Assembly (NCBI RefSeq): GCF_000949135.2
Contig: NZ_JTAN02000018.1
Location: 421,127-485,126, forward strand
DNA: 64,000 nt
Source: Burkholderia sp. USMB20
GTDB lineage: Bacteria > Pseudomonadota > Gammaproteobacteria > Burkholderiales > Burkholderiaceae
Reading direction: 5' to 3'
In this document: positions 1 to 9,602 of the stretch, one piece after another
Layout of the letters: each line of letters starts with the position of its first letter
How positions within the stretch are numbered: position 1 is the stretch's first letter
Notes under the pieces: model-generated
The model's database searches: none
The model's input: only the letters and a program-made list of their open reading frames with translations
What the model was told of the DNA's origin: nothing
Translations under genes and position numbers: made by a program

Positions 1-120
<120 letters not shown>

Positions 121-183
121 TCAGTGCCGATCAAGCGAAAAAGGCGCGCTCGACGACTGCGGAGCACGCCTTGTAAGTCGGTG

Positions 184-205
184 AAAAAACGGCTTATTTT
201 AGCCG
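184..205 (-). terminator. Rho-independent terminator after the glutaredoxin-like gene
   Basis: On the minus strand a 5-bp stem CGGCT/AGCCG with a 6-nt loop is followed by six T residues. It lies about 125 bp past the glutaredoxin-like stop codon and before lepA, so it would partly separate lepA from the sigma-E operon. The short stem makes it weak. Confidence 0.55.
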
Positions 206-330
206 AAAAGGCCTTTGCCGGGCGGTAATTTGGGACGCCCCGCCAGGGACGCCCCGCCGGAGGCCCTGGCCGGCGGGTCCGCCGCCGGAAGCCCCGCGCA
301 ACGCGCGGCCGGCCGGCAGCGGAGCCGGGT

Positions 331-567
331 TCAGCGCCGGGCCGCGAGCGCGCCGCGCACCCTCGCCTCGTCGAACCGGTGGCGGCACACTTCCGTGCCG
401 TCCAGCAACAGCACCGGCACGTCCTCGTCGTAACGCGCAACGAGTGCCGGATCCGCATCGATGTCGACGTAGTCGACCGCGATGCCGAATTCGGCCGCCA
501 CCGGCGCCAGCGCATCGCGCAGGTCGTCGCACAGATGGCACCAGCCGCGGCCGTAGAGCGTAAACAT
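331..567 (-). CDS. Glutaredoxin-like (thioredoxin fold, DUF836 type) protein
   Basis: A 78-residue single-domain thioredoxin-fold protein. The CxxC redox motif is CHLC at residues 10-13, and P51 in DVPVLLLDG is the conserved cis-proline. It probably reduces disulfides in the cytoplasm, since no signal peptide is seen; its substrate is unknown. The start lies only 7 bp after the mucD stop codon, so it is very likely the last gene of the rpoE-rseA-rseB-mucD operon. This position between mucD and lepA is a recurring beta-proteobacterial arrangement. Confidence 0.85.
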   Translation of the reverse strand: MFTLYGRGWCHLCDDLRDALAPVAAEFGIAVDYVDIDADPALVARYDEDVPVLLLDGTEVCRHRFDEARVRGALAARR

Positions 568-574
568 CGGCGCG

Positions 575-2080
575 TTACTTCTGAACCGCGCGCGGGCGCA
601 CCGGCACGAACTGCGTGTTGTCGCCGCGCCGCACCAGCACCGCGACTGCCTTCTGCGGATCGAGCTGCGCGGTCACGTCGGCGAACTGCTTCGCGCTCGT
701 GATGTCGGTGTCGCCGACGCGCAGCACGATGTCGCCGCGCTGCAGCCCCGCTCGGGCCGCCGGGCCGTCGACGCCGTCGATCTGCACGCCGTTCTTCAGC
801 TTCAGCGACTTCAGCTGATCCGCGGAAAGGTCACTGACCGTCAAGCCGAGCGAATTCGCCTGGCGCGGCTTCTGCGGCGCGCTCTTGCGCTGCTCGGCCT
901 TCGCCGTCGTCTCGGCCGGCGTCTCGGCGATCGTGATCGGCAGATCGCGCGCCTGACCCTTGCGCCACACGCTGACCGTCGCCTTGGTGCCCGGCTTCGT
1001 GTCGCCGACCATGCGCGGCAGATCCGACGCCGTATCGACCGGCCGGCCGTTGAACTTCAGGATGATGTCGCCCGGCTGGATACCGGCCTTGTCGGCCGGA
1101 CCGCCCGGTTCGACGCTGCTGACGAGCGCGCCTTCCGCCTTCGGCAGCCCGATCGAGTCGGCCACGTCCTTCGTCACCTCGCCGATCGCCACCGCGATGC
1201 GGCCGCGCGTGACCTTGCCGGTCGCCTTCAGCTGGTCGGCCACACGCATCGCCTCGTCGATCGGGATCGCGAACGAAATGCCCATGAAACCGCCGGTGCG
1301 GCTGTAGATCTGCGAGTTGATGCCGATCACCTCGCCCTGCATGTTGATCAGCGGGCCGCCCGAGTTGCCGGGGTTCACCGCGACGTCGGTCTGGATGAAC
1401 GGCAGGTAATCGCCCGTGTTGCGGCTCTTCGAACTCACGATGCCGGCCGTCACGGTGTTGTCGAGGCCGAACGGCGAACCGATCGCGACGACCCACTCGC
1501 CGACGCGCACCTTGTTCGAATCGCCGATCGCGACGACCGGCAGGTTCGACGCCTGGATCTTGACGACCGCGACGTCCGTGCGGTCGTCGACGCCGATCAG
1601 CTTCGCCTTGAATTCGCGCTTGTCGGTCAGCGTCACGTAGATGGTGTCCGCGTCGTCGACGACGTGCGCGTTGGTCATCACGTAGCCGTCAGCCGACACG
1701 ATGAAGCCCGAACCGACACCGCGGTTCTGCTCGGTGTCGGGCGGATTGTCCGGCGCCGGCGCGTTCTTCGGATTGCCATTGCCGCCGCCACCACCGTTGC
1801 CGGGCGCCTGCGGCAGCGGAATGCCGAAGAAGCGCCGGAAGAATTCCGACATGTCGCCATTATCGAAGCCTGGCGGGAGCACGCCGCGCGGGCCGGGCGT
1901 CGGCACGTTCGCGGTGGTCCGGATGTTCACGACAGCCGGCCCGACCTTTTCGACCAGATCGGCGAAATCGGGAAGGCTGGCAGCGGGAGGCGTGACCGCG
2001 GCCGCGGTATGCGGGGCGAGCGGCAGGCAGGCACACAGCACCGCCGCCGCGAACACTTTGCGCAGCGTGAGTTTCGTCAT
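575..2080 (-). CDS. mucD: Periplasmic serine endoprotease, DegQ/MucD (HtrA) family
   Basis: A 501-residue HtrA protease acting on misfolded envelope proteins. Residues 1-28 look like a signal peptide. The trypsin-like domain has the triad H139 (TNAHV), D169 (RTDVAV) and S240 (GNSGG). Two PDZ domains follow, roughly at 285-380 and 410-495. A Gly/Asn/Pro-rich stretch at about 94-115 precedes the protease core and corresponds to the variable loop LA region of the family. It sits 16 bp after rseB, so it is cotranscribed with the sigma-E regulators; MucD limits sigma-E activity in Pseudomonas by clearing inducing proteins. DegQ/DegP naming is interchangeable here. Confidence 0.95.
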   Translation of the reverse strand: MTKLTLRKVFAAAVLCACLPLAPHTAAAVTPPAASLPDFADLVEKVGPAVVNIRTTANVPTPGPRGVLPPGFDNGDMSEFFRRFFGIPLPQAPGNGGGGGNGNPKNAPAPDNPPDTEQNRGVGSGFIVSADGYVMTNAHVVDDADTIYVTLTDKREFKAKLIGVDDRTDVAVVKIQASNLPVVAIGDSNKVRVGEWVVAIGSPFGLDNTVTAGIVSSKSRNTGDYLPFIQTDVAVNPGNSGGPLINMQGEVIGINSQIYSRTGGFMGISFAIPIDEAMRVADQLKATGKVTRGRIAVAIGEVTKDVADSIGLPKAEGALVSSVEPGGPADKAGIQPGDIILKFNGRPVDTASDLPRMVGDTKPGTKATVSVWRKGQARDLPITIAETPAETTAKAEQRKSAPQKPRQANSLGLTVSDLSADQLKSLKLKNGVQIDGVDGPAARAGLQRGDIVLRVGDTDITSAKQFADVTAQLDPQKAVAVLVRRGDNTQFVPVRPRAVQK

Positions 2081-2096
2081 GTCGGAAGCCGTAGCG

Positions 2097-3149
2097 TTAC
2101 TTGGAAGCCTTGTATTCTATGGCAGACGCGAACTGCTGCAACGTGGCCGGCGGCACTTCGCCGAGCACGGTGATCCAGTAGTCGCCGCGACGCTTCACGA
2201 GCACGTGGGTCGCGCCGGTGCTGCCCGCGCCTTCCTTGCGCGTATTCTTTTCGGCCGGCTCGATGAAGACGGAGATCGTCGCGAGGCCGTCCGTGAAGAC
2301 GGCCTGATCGACCGGAATCGGCGGATCGCCGGCGTCGCGCGCGGCCATCGGCCGGCGCACCTCGCGAATCTTCCGGAAGCCGGCGATGGTCGGCGCGATC
2401 TGCCAGCCCTGCGCCTCCATGTCGACCGCCGCGACCGGCGGGCGGACCACCGTCCAGCCGCTCAGGTTGCGCATGCCGGCCGCGATCGCGGATTTGTCAC
2501 CGGTCGCGCCGCCCGTCTGCAGCTGCGAAAACGCGACCTGCTCGAGCACGTGATCGCTCGCATCGAGCGTCTGCGAACGCAGCAGCAGCCCGGTGCGGGC
2601 GTCGGCCCACAGCTTGTAGGTGAAGCGGTACGCGTCCTTCGGCACGAGTTCGACTACCTGCGCGTCGATCCCGGCCACACGGTCCTTGCCGAGCAGCTTC
2701 GCGTCGTAGACGGACATCACGTGCTCGCCGCCGGCACCGAGCAGCGCGGGGAACGAATCGCGCGTCTGGCGGCGCTCGACCACGCACAGCTTGCGCTCGG
2801 GCACGAACGTGTACAGCTCGTCGTTATGCCGCAGCACCTTGCGCGGCTTGCCGTCGAGCGACTCGATCCGCTCGAACTCGCCGTCGCGGGACGCCACATG
2901 CGCGATGCGCGACGACTGGACATACCCGCCGCGCTGGTAGACGAACGTACCCTCGTAGCTCTGCTGCTGCGCCGCCTGCTGGATGCGGTCGAGCCAGTCC
3001 GCCGCACCCTTGCGGGTCGCGACGGGATCGTCCGGTTGCTGGGCGCTGGCAGGCAGGGATTGAACGGACAACAGGGCGGCTGCGCAAAGCAGGAGAGCCG
3101 GCAGCCGCTTCCATCCGGAGATGGCGTGATTCAACTGCAATGTCCGCAT
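2097..3149 (-). CDS. rseB: Sigma-E negative regulatory protein RseB/MucB
   Basis: A 350-residue periplasmic protein with a hydrophobic signal peptide ending near ASAQ (about residues 34-37). The N-terminal MucB/RseB domain (about 50-230) is a lipoprotein-carrier-like fold that senses mislocalised lipoproteins or LPS; the C-terminal domain (about 240-345) contacts the anti-sigma factor. RseB shields RseA from site-1 cleavage. The gene begins 5 bp after the rseA stop, indicating translational coupling. No anomaly is seen. Confidence 0.92.
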   Translation of the reverse strand: MRTLQLNHAISGWKRLPALLLCAAALLSVQSLPASAQQPDDPVATRKGAADWLDRIQQAAQQQSYEGTFVYQRGGYVQSSRIAHVASRDGEFERIESLDGKPRKVLRHNDELYTFVPERKLCVVERRQTRDSFPALLGAGGEHVMSVYDAKLLGKDRVAGIDAQVVELVPKDAYRFTYKLWADARTGLLLRSQTLDASDHVLEQVAFSQLQTGGATGDKSAIAAGMRNLSGWTVVRPPVAAVDMEAQGWQIAPTIAGFRKIREVRRPMAARDAGDPPIPVDQAVFTDGLATISVFIEPAEKNTRKEGAGSTGATHVLVKRRGDYWITVLGEVPPATLQQFASAIEYKASK

Positions 3150-3154
3150 CGGGT

Positions 3155-3772
3155 TTATTGGCCTGGCGTGGTGGTCACGGCAGCGCGGATCAGCGGCATC
3201 GAGCCCGTGACGACGGGCTGCTGCGCGAATTGCTGATGCGCTTCAAGGTATTGGTCGAGACTTGCGTCGCGGATGATGTTGACGTCCTGCAGGCCCGGCT
3301 GCGCGGATGCCTGTGCAACCGTCACGCGCTGCAGGTTGCCGCCTTGCGGCGCGCCTGCCGATGCGACCTGGACGGCGCCCGGCACACCGGCCGTCTGCAT
3401 CTGCGGGACGACGATCCACGTCAGCGTGGCTGCCGCGGCGGCCACCGCGAACGCGGGCACGACACGCCGGCGCAGCGACAGCAGCTTGCTCGCGACCGGC
3501 GCGGCGGCCGGCGCGAGCAGGTGCGGCTCGCTTTCGAGCGCGGCGGACATGCGCGCGGTGAACGCGACGCTCAGCGCGGGCGACAGCGCGAGCTCGTCCG
3601 AGCGCAGCGCATCGCCGATCAGGTGGTAATGGGCCCACGCAGCGCGATCCGCGCGGTCGAGCTCAGCCAGAAACTGCCCGTGATCCGGGCCGTCGAACAG
3701 TTCACCGTCGACCAGAGCGGAAAGGCGCTCGCCGCGCGAGCACGCTTGCGACTGCGTATTGACCGACCCCAT
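3155..3772 (-). CDS. rseA: Anti-sigma-E factor RseA (MucA-like)
   Basis: A 205-residue single-pass inner-membrane anti-sigma factor. The N-terminal RseA domain (about 12-80, with ERLSALVDGEL) binds sigma-E in the cytoplasm. One transmembrane helix lies at about 103-122 and a periplasmic tail of about 80 residues follows. I chose the ATG at 3772 because GGGGAG lies 5 bases upstream; in-frame ATGs at 3784 and 3811 would add a non-conserved leader. It is 87 bp downstream of rpoE and 5 bp upstream of rseB. Confidence 0.92.
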   Translation of the reverse strand: MGSVNTQSQACSRGERLSALVDGELFDGPDHGQFLAELDRADRAAWAHYHLIGDALRSDELALSPALSVAFTARMSAALESEPHLLAPAAAPVASKLLSLRRRVVPAFAVAAAAATLTWIVVPQMQTAGVPGAVQVASAGAPQGGNLQRVTVAQASAQPGLQDVNIIRDASLDQYLEAHQQFAQQPVVTGSMPLIRAAVTTTPGQ

Positions 3773-3859
3773 GATGCTCCCCATCTTGCACACACCCCGT
3801 CGTGATTTCACGACTCTATCCGTAATAGACCCCGACCCGCGTCGTTGCGCCCGTCGCGC

Positions 3860-4459
3860 TTACCAGCGCTTGCCTTCGGGCGTATCGAGCAGCGGACGCA
3901 ATTTCGCAGCGATTGCCTCGCGCGCCCGGAAGATCCGCGACCGGACCGTCCCGATCGGACAATCCATCATTTCCGCGATCTCTTCGTAGCTCAAGCCCTC
4001 GATCTCGCGCAGCGTAATCGCCTGGCGCAGCTCTTCGGGCAGGACGGCCATTGCAGCGTTGACCGTCTCGGCAATCTGCTTGCTCATCAACATCGACTCA
4101 GGCGTGTTGATATCCCTTAGTTGGTCTGCGTCGGAGAAAGTTTCCGCTTCCTCGGCATCGGCCTCGGTGGAGGTCGGTGCCCGCCGGCCCTGCGTCGCAA
4201 GGTAGTTCTTCGCCGTATTGACGGCAATCCGGTACAACCACGTGTAGAACGCCGACTCGCCGCGAAATTGCGGCAGCGCACGATACGCCTTGATGAACGC
4301 GTCCTGGGCCACATCCTCGACCTCGGCGGGATCCCGCACGAGGCGCGAGATCAGCCGAATGATCTTGCGGTGGTATTTGGAGACCAGGAGTTCGAACGCT
4401 GCCTTGTCGCCTTTCTGTACGCGCTCGACCAGAGCCTGATCGATTTCTTTTTCACTCAC
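3860..4459 (-). CDS. rpoE: ECF RNA polymerase sigma factor RpoE (AlgU)
   Basis: A 199-residue group 4 sigma factor. Region 2 spans about residues 25-90 and includes EDVAQDAFIKAYRAL; region 4 spans about 135-185 and ends EAIAAKLRPLLDTPEGKRW. It starts at GTG (4457-4459) with SEKEIDQALVERVQ, the usual N-terminus of this group; a weak AGG lies upstream. It directs the envelope stress response and heads the rseA-rseB-mucD operon. The fatty-acid cluster lies directly upstream with a YgfX-like gene between. I could not find a convincing autoregulatory sigma-E promoter in 4460-4550. Confidence 0.96.
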   Translation of the reverse strand: MSEKEIDQALVERVQKGDKAAFELLVSKYHRKIIRLISRLVRDPAEVEDVAQDAFIKAYRALPQFRGESAFYTWLYRIAVNTAKNYLATQGRRAPTSTEADAEEAETFSDADQLRDINTPESMLMSKQIAETVNAAMAVLPEELRQAITLREIEGLSYEEIAEMMDCPIGTVRSRIFRAREAIAAKLRPLLDTPEGKRW

Positions 4460-4550
4460 CTGACAAATCCGTTAACTAGGGATGCAACGCGGAGCGTTAT
4501 TGTAGCGTTCCGGCGCCGGCCGCTGGTTACGGCTGGTAACCGCGCCGCCG

Positions 4551-5015
4551 TCATGCCCGCCCCGCCGTGCCGGCGGTACGCGCCAGCACGGACAGCGCGC
4601 TGAACGACGCGGCGTCGAGCGCATCGGCCGGAATCAGCAACGGCCGCGCGCGCCGGGCGCCCTGCCCGACCGACAGCACGAGCAGCAGGCTGCTCCAGTG
4701 CGCATGGCCCGTCACGCGGCCCCGGGCCAGCAAGCGCCCGGTGCGGCCAAACGCCGCAATCTCCCCGAATGCATCGATCCGCAACTCGGCCGGCAGCCGG
4801 CGGGCACAGGCCCGCGCGGCGCACACGGCAAGCAGCGCGGCCGTCGCCGCCGACACGCACGCGCCGGCGGCGGCACCGGCCCGCGGCGCCCAGAACAGGT
4901 ACGCGGAGGCGGCCGCCGCCGCGACGAACGCGGCCAGCACCACATACGACACGGCCGAGGCCCGCAATGCAAAGCATTGCGGACGCCCGGCCGGAGCATC
5001 GAATGGACTCGTCAA
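4551..5015 (-). CDS. YgfX-like (CptA-like) two-TM inner-membrane protein
   Basis: A 154-residue protein with two hydrophobic helices (about 19-42 and 48-66), a short cytoplasmic beta-rich domain and a C-terminal segment RPLLIPADALDAASFSALSV. That layout resembles the YgfX family: two helices, then a motif like 'LLIWRDAL...FRRLRVLL'. It starts 12 bp after the fabF stop, so it is probably cotranscribed with fabF, and it lies 91 bp upstream of rpoE. YgfX in E. coli has been described both as a toxin of cytoskeletal proteins and as an SdhE-linked membrane protein; no sdhE is seen here. Assignment is by pattern only. Confidence 0.6.
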   Translation of the reverse strand: MTSPFDAPAGRPQCFALRASAVSYVVLAAFVAAAAASAYLFWAPRAGAAAGACVSAATAALLAVCAARACARRLPAELRIDAFGEIAAFGRTGRLLARGRVTGHAHWSSLLLVLSVGQGARRARPLLIPADALDAASFSALSVLARTAGTAGRA

Positions 5016-5027
5016 GCGATTTCAGCG

Positions 5028-6260
5028 TCAGACGCGCTTGAACACCAGCGTGCCGTTGGTACCGCCGAAGCCGAAGTTGTTCTTCACGGCCACGTCGATC
5101 TTCATGTCACGCGCGGTGTTCGCGCAGTAGTCGAGATCGCACTCGGGGTCCTGGTTGAAGATGTTGATGGTCGGCGGCGACACGTTGTTGTGCAGCGCCA
5201 GCACCGTGAACACCGACTCGAGGCCGCCCGCGCCACCCAGCAGGTGGCCCGTCATCGACTTCGTCGAGTTCACCACGAGCTTGTACGCGTGCTCGCCGAA
5301 TGCCGCCTTCACCGCATCGGACTCGTTCTTGTCGCCGAGCTGCGTCGACGTGCCGTGCGCATTCAGGTACTGGACCTCGTCCGCGTTCACGCCGGCGTCG
5401 CGCAGTGCCGCGACCATGCAGCGGCGCGGACCGTCCATGTTCGGCGCGGTCATGTGGTACGCATCGCCCGTCATGCCGAAGCCCGAGACTTCCGCATAGA
5501 TCTTCGCGCCGCGTGCCTTCGCCGCCTCGTATTCCTCGAGCACCATCACGCCTGCACCCTCGCCCAGCACGAAGCCGTCGCGGTCCTTGTCCCACGGACG
5601 GGACGCGGTGGCCGGATCGTCGTTGCGGGTCGACAGCGCGCGCGCGGCCGCGAAACCGCCGATGCCCAGCGGCGACACCGTCGATTCGGCGCCGCCCGCG
5701 ACCATCACGTCGGCGTCGCCGGCCTGGATCAGGCGCGCCGCGAGGCCGATGCTGTGCAGACCGGTCGTGCAGGCCGTCACGGCCGCGAGGTTCGGGCCCT
5801 TCAGGCCGAACATGATGCTCAGGTGACCCGAGATCATGTTGATGATCGAACCCGGCACGAAGAACGGCGAAATCCGGCGCGGGCCGCGATCGACGTAGGT
5901 CTGGTGCGTGTCTTCGATCATCGGCAGGCCGCCGATACCGGAGCCGACCAGCACGCCGATGCGTTCCGCATTGGCTTCGTTCACTTCGAGGCCGCTGTCC
6001 CGGATCGCCTGGACGCCGGCTGCGATGCCGTAATGGATGAACGTATCCATGTTGCGGGCTTCCTTCGCCGGGATGTACTCCTCGGCGCTGAAACCCTTCA
6101 CTTCGCCCGCGAAATGGCAGGCGAGGTTCGACGCATCGAACTTCGTGACGGTGGCGATACCGGACTTGCCGGCGACGAGATTGGCCCAGCCGTCGGCAAC
6201 ATTATTGCCAACAGGCGAAATCAGCCCCAGGCCTGTAACAACAACACGACGGCGGCTCAC
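5028..6260 (-). CDS. fabF: 3-oxoacyl-[ACP] synthase II (KAS II)
   Basis: Condenses malonyl-ACP with acyl-ACP during chain elongation. I chose the GTG start at 6260 ([12 protein letters not shown]), preceded by AGAGGT, giving 410 residues, close to the E. coli enzyme; an upstream in-frame ATG at 6296 would add 12 non-conserved residues. The catalytic triad is C164 (TACTTG), H302 (NAHGTST) and H339 (GHLLG). It lies downstream of acpP with a hairpin terminator (6293-6340) between them, so its level can differ from acpP. No anomalies. Confidence 0.96.
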   Translation of the reverse strand: MSRRRVVVTGLGLISPVGNNVADGWANLVAGKSGIATVTKFDASNLACHFAGEVKGFSAEEYIPAKEARNMDTFIHYGIAAGVQAIRDSGLEVNEANAERIGVLVGSGIGGLPMIEDTHQTYVDRGPRRISPFFVPGSIINMISGHLSIMFGLKGPNLAAVTACTTGLHSIGLAARLIQAGDADVMVAGGAESTVSPLGIGGFAAARALSTRNDDPATASRPWDKDRDGFVLGEGAGVMVLEEYEAAKARGAKIYAEVSGFGMTGDAYHMTAPNMDGPRRCMVAALRDAGVNADEVQYLNAHGTSTQLGDKNESDAVKAAFGEHAYKLVVNSTKSMTGHLLGGAGGLESVFTVLALHNNVSPPTINIFNQDPECDLDYCANTARDMKIDVAVKNNFGFGGTNGTLVFKRV

Positions 6261-6289
6261 GGTAACCTCTTTTCCATTATTGGATGACA

Positions 6290-6340
6290 AAAACAAAAGC
6301 CACAGTGGCCACAGGAACCAGCCCTGCGAGCCCTGTGGCT
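6290..6340 (-). terminator. Hairpin terminator between acpP and fabF
   Basis: On the minus strand AGCCACAG (6340-6333) pairs with CTGTGGCT (6305-6298) and is followed by TTTGTTTTTG. The 27-nt interior can pair further. It would end acpP transcripts or attenuate read-through into fabF, in keeping with the much higher ACP demand. Confidence 0.6.
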
Positions 6341-6424
6341 GTTAGTCCGTCCGGCACGAAGCCGGCAGGATGGCGCGTCAATCGCGAAGATCGCGGCGAC
6401 GTGGCGGACAAGCGCGAAAGGCGC

Positions 6425-6664
6425 TTACGCCTTGACGTTTGCGCGAGCGTAGTCGATCGCTTGCTGAACGGTCGTGATCTTCTCTGCTTCTTCGTCCGGG
6501 ATTTCCATGCCGAACTCGTCTTCCAGAGCCATCACCAGTTCGACCGTGTCGAGCGAATCCGCGCCCAGATCGTTCACGAACGATGCTTCGTTCTTGATCT
6601 CGGCTTCCGCGACGCCCAGTTGCTCAGCGACGATCTTCTTGACACGTTGTTCGATGTTATCCAT
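6425..6664 (-). CDS. acpP: Acyl carrier protein
   Basis: A 79-residue acidic carrier protein. Ser37 in [10 protein letters not shown] is the phosphopantetheine attachment site. A strong Shine-Dalgarno GGAGGGG lies just ahead of the ATG. Surrounding genes fabG (upstream) and fabF (downstream) belong to the same pathway. The 144 bp between fabG and acpP holds an AT-rich segment with TAAAAT (minus strand, 6709-6704) that may be a -10 element for an internal acpP promoter. Confidence 0.97.
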
Positions 6665-6703
6665 TACCCCTCCGAGGGAAAGTTCAGATTTACAAGTGCG
6701 CGC

Positions 6704-6709
6704 ATTTTA
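6704..6709 (-). promoter_or_regulatory. Candidate -10 element of an internal acpP promoter
   Basis: TAAAAT on the minus strand sits 40 bp upstream of the acpP ATG in an AT-rich patch. TTGCCG and GTTTTG lie 13 and 16 bp further upstream; neither is a good -35 at 17 bp. This is a weak call based on position and the -10 hexamer only. Confidence 0.3.
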
Positions 6710-6808
6710 TCAGGTTTGCTGACGGCAAAACGCGCGTTGGCTTGATGGTCGATCCAGCACCGATCCGCCTGAAAAACGGGATACGGCGCGGATGGTAAAC
6801 GAAAACCG

Positions 6809-7558
6809 TTACGACATGTACATGCCGCCGTTCACGTGCAGCGTCGTGCCGGTGATATAACCGGCCTGCGGCGATGCGAGGAACGCGACGGCATGGGCGA
6901 TGTCTGCCGGGCTGCCGAGGCGGCCGAGCGGAATCTGGGTCTTGAGCGCGGCCTGCTGTTCTTCCGGCAGCGTCTTCGTCATGTCGGTGTCGATGAAGCC
7001 CGGCGCGACGCAGTTCACCGTGATGCCACGGCTGCCGATTTCACGTGCAAGCGCACGCGTCATGCCCGCGACGCCGGCCTTCGCGGCCGCGTAGTTGACC
7101 TGGCCCGGGTTGCCGGCCGAGCCGACCACCGACGTGATGTTGATGATGCGGCCGCCGCGGGCCTTCATCATCGGGCGCAGCACCGCGCGCGACAGGCGGA
7201 ACACCGACTTCAGGTTGGTGTCGATCACCGCGTCCCAGTCCTCGTCCTTCATCCGCATCGCCAGCTGGTCCTGCGTGATCCCCGCGTTGTTGACGAGCAC
7301 GTGGAGCGCGCCGAATTCCTTCACGGTCGCGTCGATCAGCGCTTCGGCTGCCGCCGCGTCGTTGACGTTCAGCACCGCGCCGCGGCCCGTCACGCCCGCT
7401 TCCGCGAACCCGGCGGTAATCGCGGCAGCGCCCGATTCGCTCGTCGCCGTGCCGATCACCGTCGCGCCCAGGCGCGCGAGTTCGAGCGCGATCGCCCGGC
7501 CGATGCCGCGCGATGCGCCGGTCACGATCGCGACCTGTTTATCGAGAGTCTTTTCCAT
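6809..7558 (-). CDS. fabG: 3-oxoacyl-[ACP] reductase
   Basis: NADPH-dependent reduction of 3-ketoacyl-ACP. A 249-residue short-chain dehydrogenase with the cofactor motif TGASRGIG (13-20), NNAG (90-93) and catalytic S143, Y156 and K160 (YAAAK). It lies 36 bp downstream of fabD in the fab operon. The length and motifs are those of the canonical housekeeping FabG. Confidence 0.96.
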   Translation of the reverse strand: MEKTLDKQVAIVTGASRGIGRAIALELARLGATVIGTATSESGAAAITAGFAEAGVTGRGAVLNVNDAAAAEALIDATVKEFGALHVLVNNAGITQDQLAMRMKDEDWDAVIDTNLKSVFRLSRAVLRPMMKARGGRIINITSVVGSAGNPGQVNYAAAKAGVAGMTRALAREIGSRGITVNCVAPGFIDTDMTKTLPEEQQAALKTQIPLGRLGSPADIAHAVAFLASPQAGYITGTTLHVNGGMYMS

Positions 7559-7594
7559 GAATCGAATATCCGTCTCTTGAGGAAAGGCGCCGCG

Positions 7595-8527
7595 TCAGGC
7601 GGTCGCCAGCTTCAGTGCTTCGTCGAGCGAAGCCGGATCGAACACCGATGCGCCGACCAGGTTGCCGTCGATGCGCTTCGTCAGGCCTGCCAGCACCTTG
7701 CCCGGACCGCACTCAATCACGTGCGTGACGCCCGTGCCCGCGATGTGCCGCACGCATTCGACCCAACGCACCGGGCCCGCGGCCTGGCGCACCAGCGCGT
7801 CCTTGATCGCGGCCGGATCGCTGACCACCGCGACGTCGATGTTGTTGACGACCGGAATCTGCGGCGCCTTCACGTCGACGTTCGCCAGATAGTCGCGCAA
7901 CTGGTCCGACGCCGGCTTGAGCAGCGACGAATGGAACGGCGCCGATACCGGCAGCGGCAGCGCGCGTTTCGCGCCCTTCGCCTTCGCGATCTCGCAGGCC
8001 TTCTCGACGGCCGCCTTCGCGCCCGCGATCACGACCTGCGCCGGCGCGTTGAAGTTCACCGCTTCGACGATGCCCGCTTCCGCGGCTTCGGCGCACACGG
8101 CGCGCACCGTGTCGTCATCGAGACCCAGGATCGCCGCCATGCCGCCCTGGCCGACCGGCACGGCCGTCTGCATCGCCTGCGCGCGGAAGCGCACGAGCGG
8201 CACCGCGTCCTTGAACGCGATCGCGCCCGCGGCGACGAGCGCCGTGTATTCGCCGAGGCTGTGGCCCGCGACGATCGACGGCGCCGGACCGCCGGCCTGC
8301 TGCCATGCGCGATAGCACGCGTAGGCGGCCGTCAGCATCACGGGCTGCGTGTTGGTGGTCAGATTCAGCTCTTCGGCCGGACCTTCGGCGATCAGCTTGC
8401 CGAGATCCTGATTGAGTGCATCGGATGCTTCCTGGAGCGTCTCGCGCACGACGGCGAGATCGGCGAATGCGTTGAGCATGCCGACCGACTGCGAGCCCTG
8501 CCCCGGAAAAACGAATGCGAATTTCAT
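7595..8527 (-). CDS. fabD: Malonyl-CoA:ACP transacylase
   Basis: Transfers malonyl from CoA to ACP. The 310-residue protein has GQGSQ at 9-13, the nucleophile S90 in GHSLGE and the partner H199 in APFHS. It sits between fabH (85 bp upstream) and fabG (36 bp downstream). All catalytic features are present. Confidence 0.96.
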   Translation of the reverse strand: MKFAFVFPGQGSQSVGMLNAFADLAVVRETLQEASDALNQDLGKLIAEGPAEELNLTTNTQPVMLTAAYACYRAWQQAGGPAPSIVAGHSLGEYTALVAAGAIAFKDAVPLVRFRAQAMQTAVPVGQGGMAAILGLDDDTVRAVCAEAAEAGIVEAVNFNAPAQVVIAGAKAAVEKACEIAKAKGAKRALPLPVSAPFHSSLLKPASDQLRDYLANVDVKAPQIPVVNNIDVAVVSDPAAIKDALVRQAAGPVRWVECVRHIAGTGVTHVIECGPGKVLAGLTKRIDGNLVGASVFDPASLDEALKLATA

Positions 8528-8612
8528 ATCGTCCCCAATTGAATCGATTCGGACGGCGCGCGCGAACGGCGCGCCGGTTCGGGATCCGCGCGCAGCAGTT
8601 GCGCGCCGCGGA

Positions 8613-9602
8613 TCAGTAGCGGAAGACGGACGCGCCCCACGTGAAGCCGCCGCCGACGCCTTCGATCAGCACGTGCTGACCGCGCTGGATGCGGCCGTCG
8701 CGCACCGCGGCGTCGAGCGCCAGCGGGATCGACGCAGCCGACGTGTTGCCGTGCTGGTCGACCGTCACGACCATGCGCTCCTGCGGCAGGCCGAGCTTGC
8801 GGCAGGTGCTGGTCATGATGCGGATGTTGGCCTGGTGCGGAATCAGCCAGTCGACCTGCTCGGGCGCGAGGTTCGCCTTGGCGAGCGCCTCGATCGCGAC
8901 CTTTTCGAGTACGTTGACCGCGAGCTTGAACACGGCCTGCCCATCCATGTACAGGAACGCGCTGCCGTCGATCACACCGCGATTGACGTTGCCCGGCGTG
9001 CAGAGGATGTTCGAATAGCTGCCGTCCGCGTGCAGCGCGCTGCCGAGCACGCCCGGCTCTTCCGACGCGGACAGGATCACCGCGCCCGCGCCGTCGCCGA
9101 ACAGCACGCAGGTCGTGCGGTCCTTGAAATCGAGAATGCGCGAGAACGTCTCCGCGCCGACGATGAGCGCCGTGCGGTGCTGGCCGCTGCGGATGAAGCT
9201 GTCGGCCGTCGCCATCGCATAGGCGAAGCCCGAGCACACGGCCTGCACGTCGAATGCCGCGCCGCCGTTCTTGATGCCGAGCTTGTTCTGCAGCAGGCAG
9301 GCCGTGCTGGGGAACACGAAATCGGGGGTCGAAGTCGCGACGATGATCAGGTCGATCGACTGCGGATCGATATCGGCCGCCTCGATCGCACGGCGCGCCG
9401 CTTCGAGCGCGAGATCGCTCGTCGTGACGTCCGGTGCGGCGAAATGGCGCGCATGGATGCCCGTGCGCGCAACGATCCACTCATCGCTCGTCTCGATGCC
9501 TTCCTTCGCGAGACGGTCGGCGAGCTGCTGGTTCGTGACCCGGTCGGGCGGCAGGTAGCTGCCCGTGCCGAGCACGCGGGAATAGAGAGTCGATTGGGCC
9601 AT
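8613..9602 (-). CDS. fabH: 3-oxoacyl-[ACP] synthase III (KAS III)
   Basis: Starts fatty-acid synthesis by condensing an acyl-CoA with malonyl-ACP. A 329-residue enzyme with catalytic C123 (QAVCSGF), H256 (IPHQANIR) and N286 (HGNTSAA). The ATG follows the plsX stop codon directly, with no bases between, so the two are translationally coupled. Confidence 0.96.
   Translation of the reverse strand: MAQSTLYSRVLGTGSYLPPDRVTNQQLADRLAKEGIETSDEWIVARTGIHARHFAAPDVTTSDLALEAARRAIEAADIDPQSIDLIIVATSTPDFVFPSTACLLQNKLGIKNGGAAFDVQAVCSGFAYAMATADSFIRSGQHRTALIVGAETFSRILDFKDRTTCVLFGDGAGAVILSASEEPGVLGSALHADGSYSNILCTPGNVNRGVIDGSAFLYMDGQAVFKLAVNVLEKVAIEALAKANLAPEQVDWLIPHQANIRIMTSTCRKLGLPQERMVVTVDQHGNTSAASIPLALDAAVRDGRIQRGQHVLIEGVGGGFTWGASVFRY

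Noticed and set aside
4460-4550. Autoregulatory sigma-E promoter of rpoE
   Set aside because: GGAAC is present on the minus strand, but no matching -10 with normal spacing was found.
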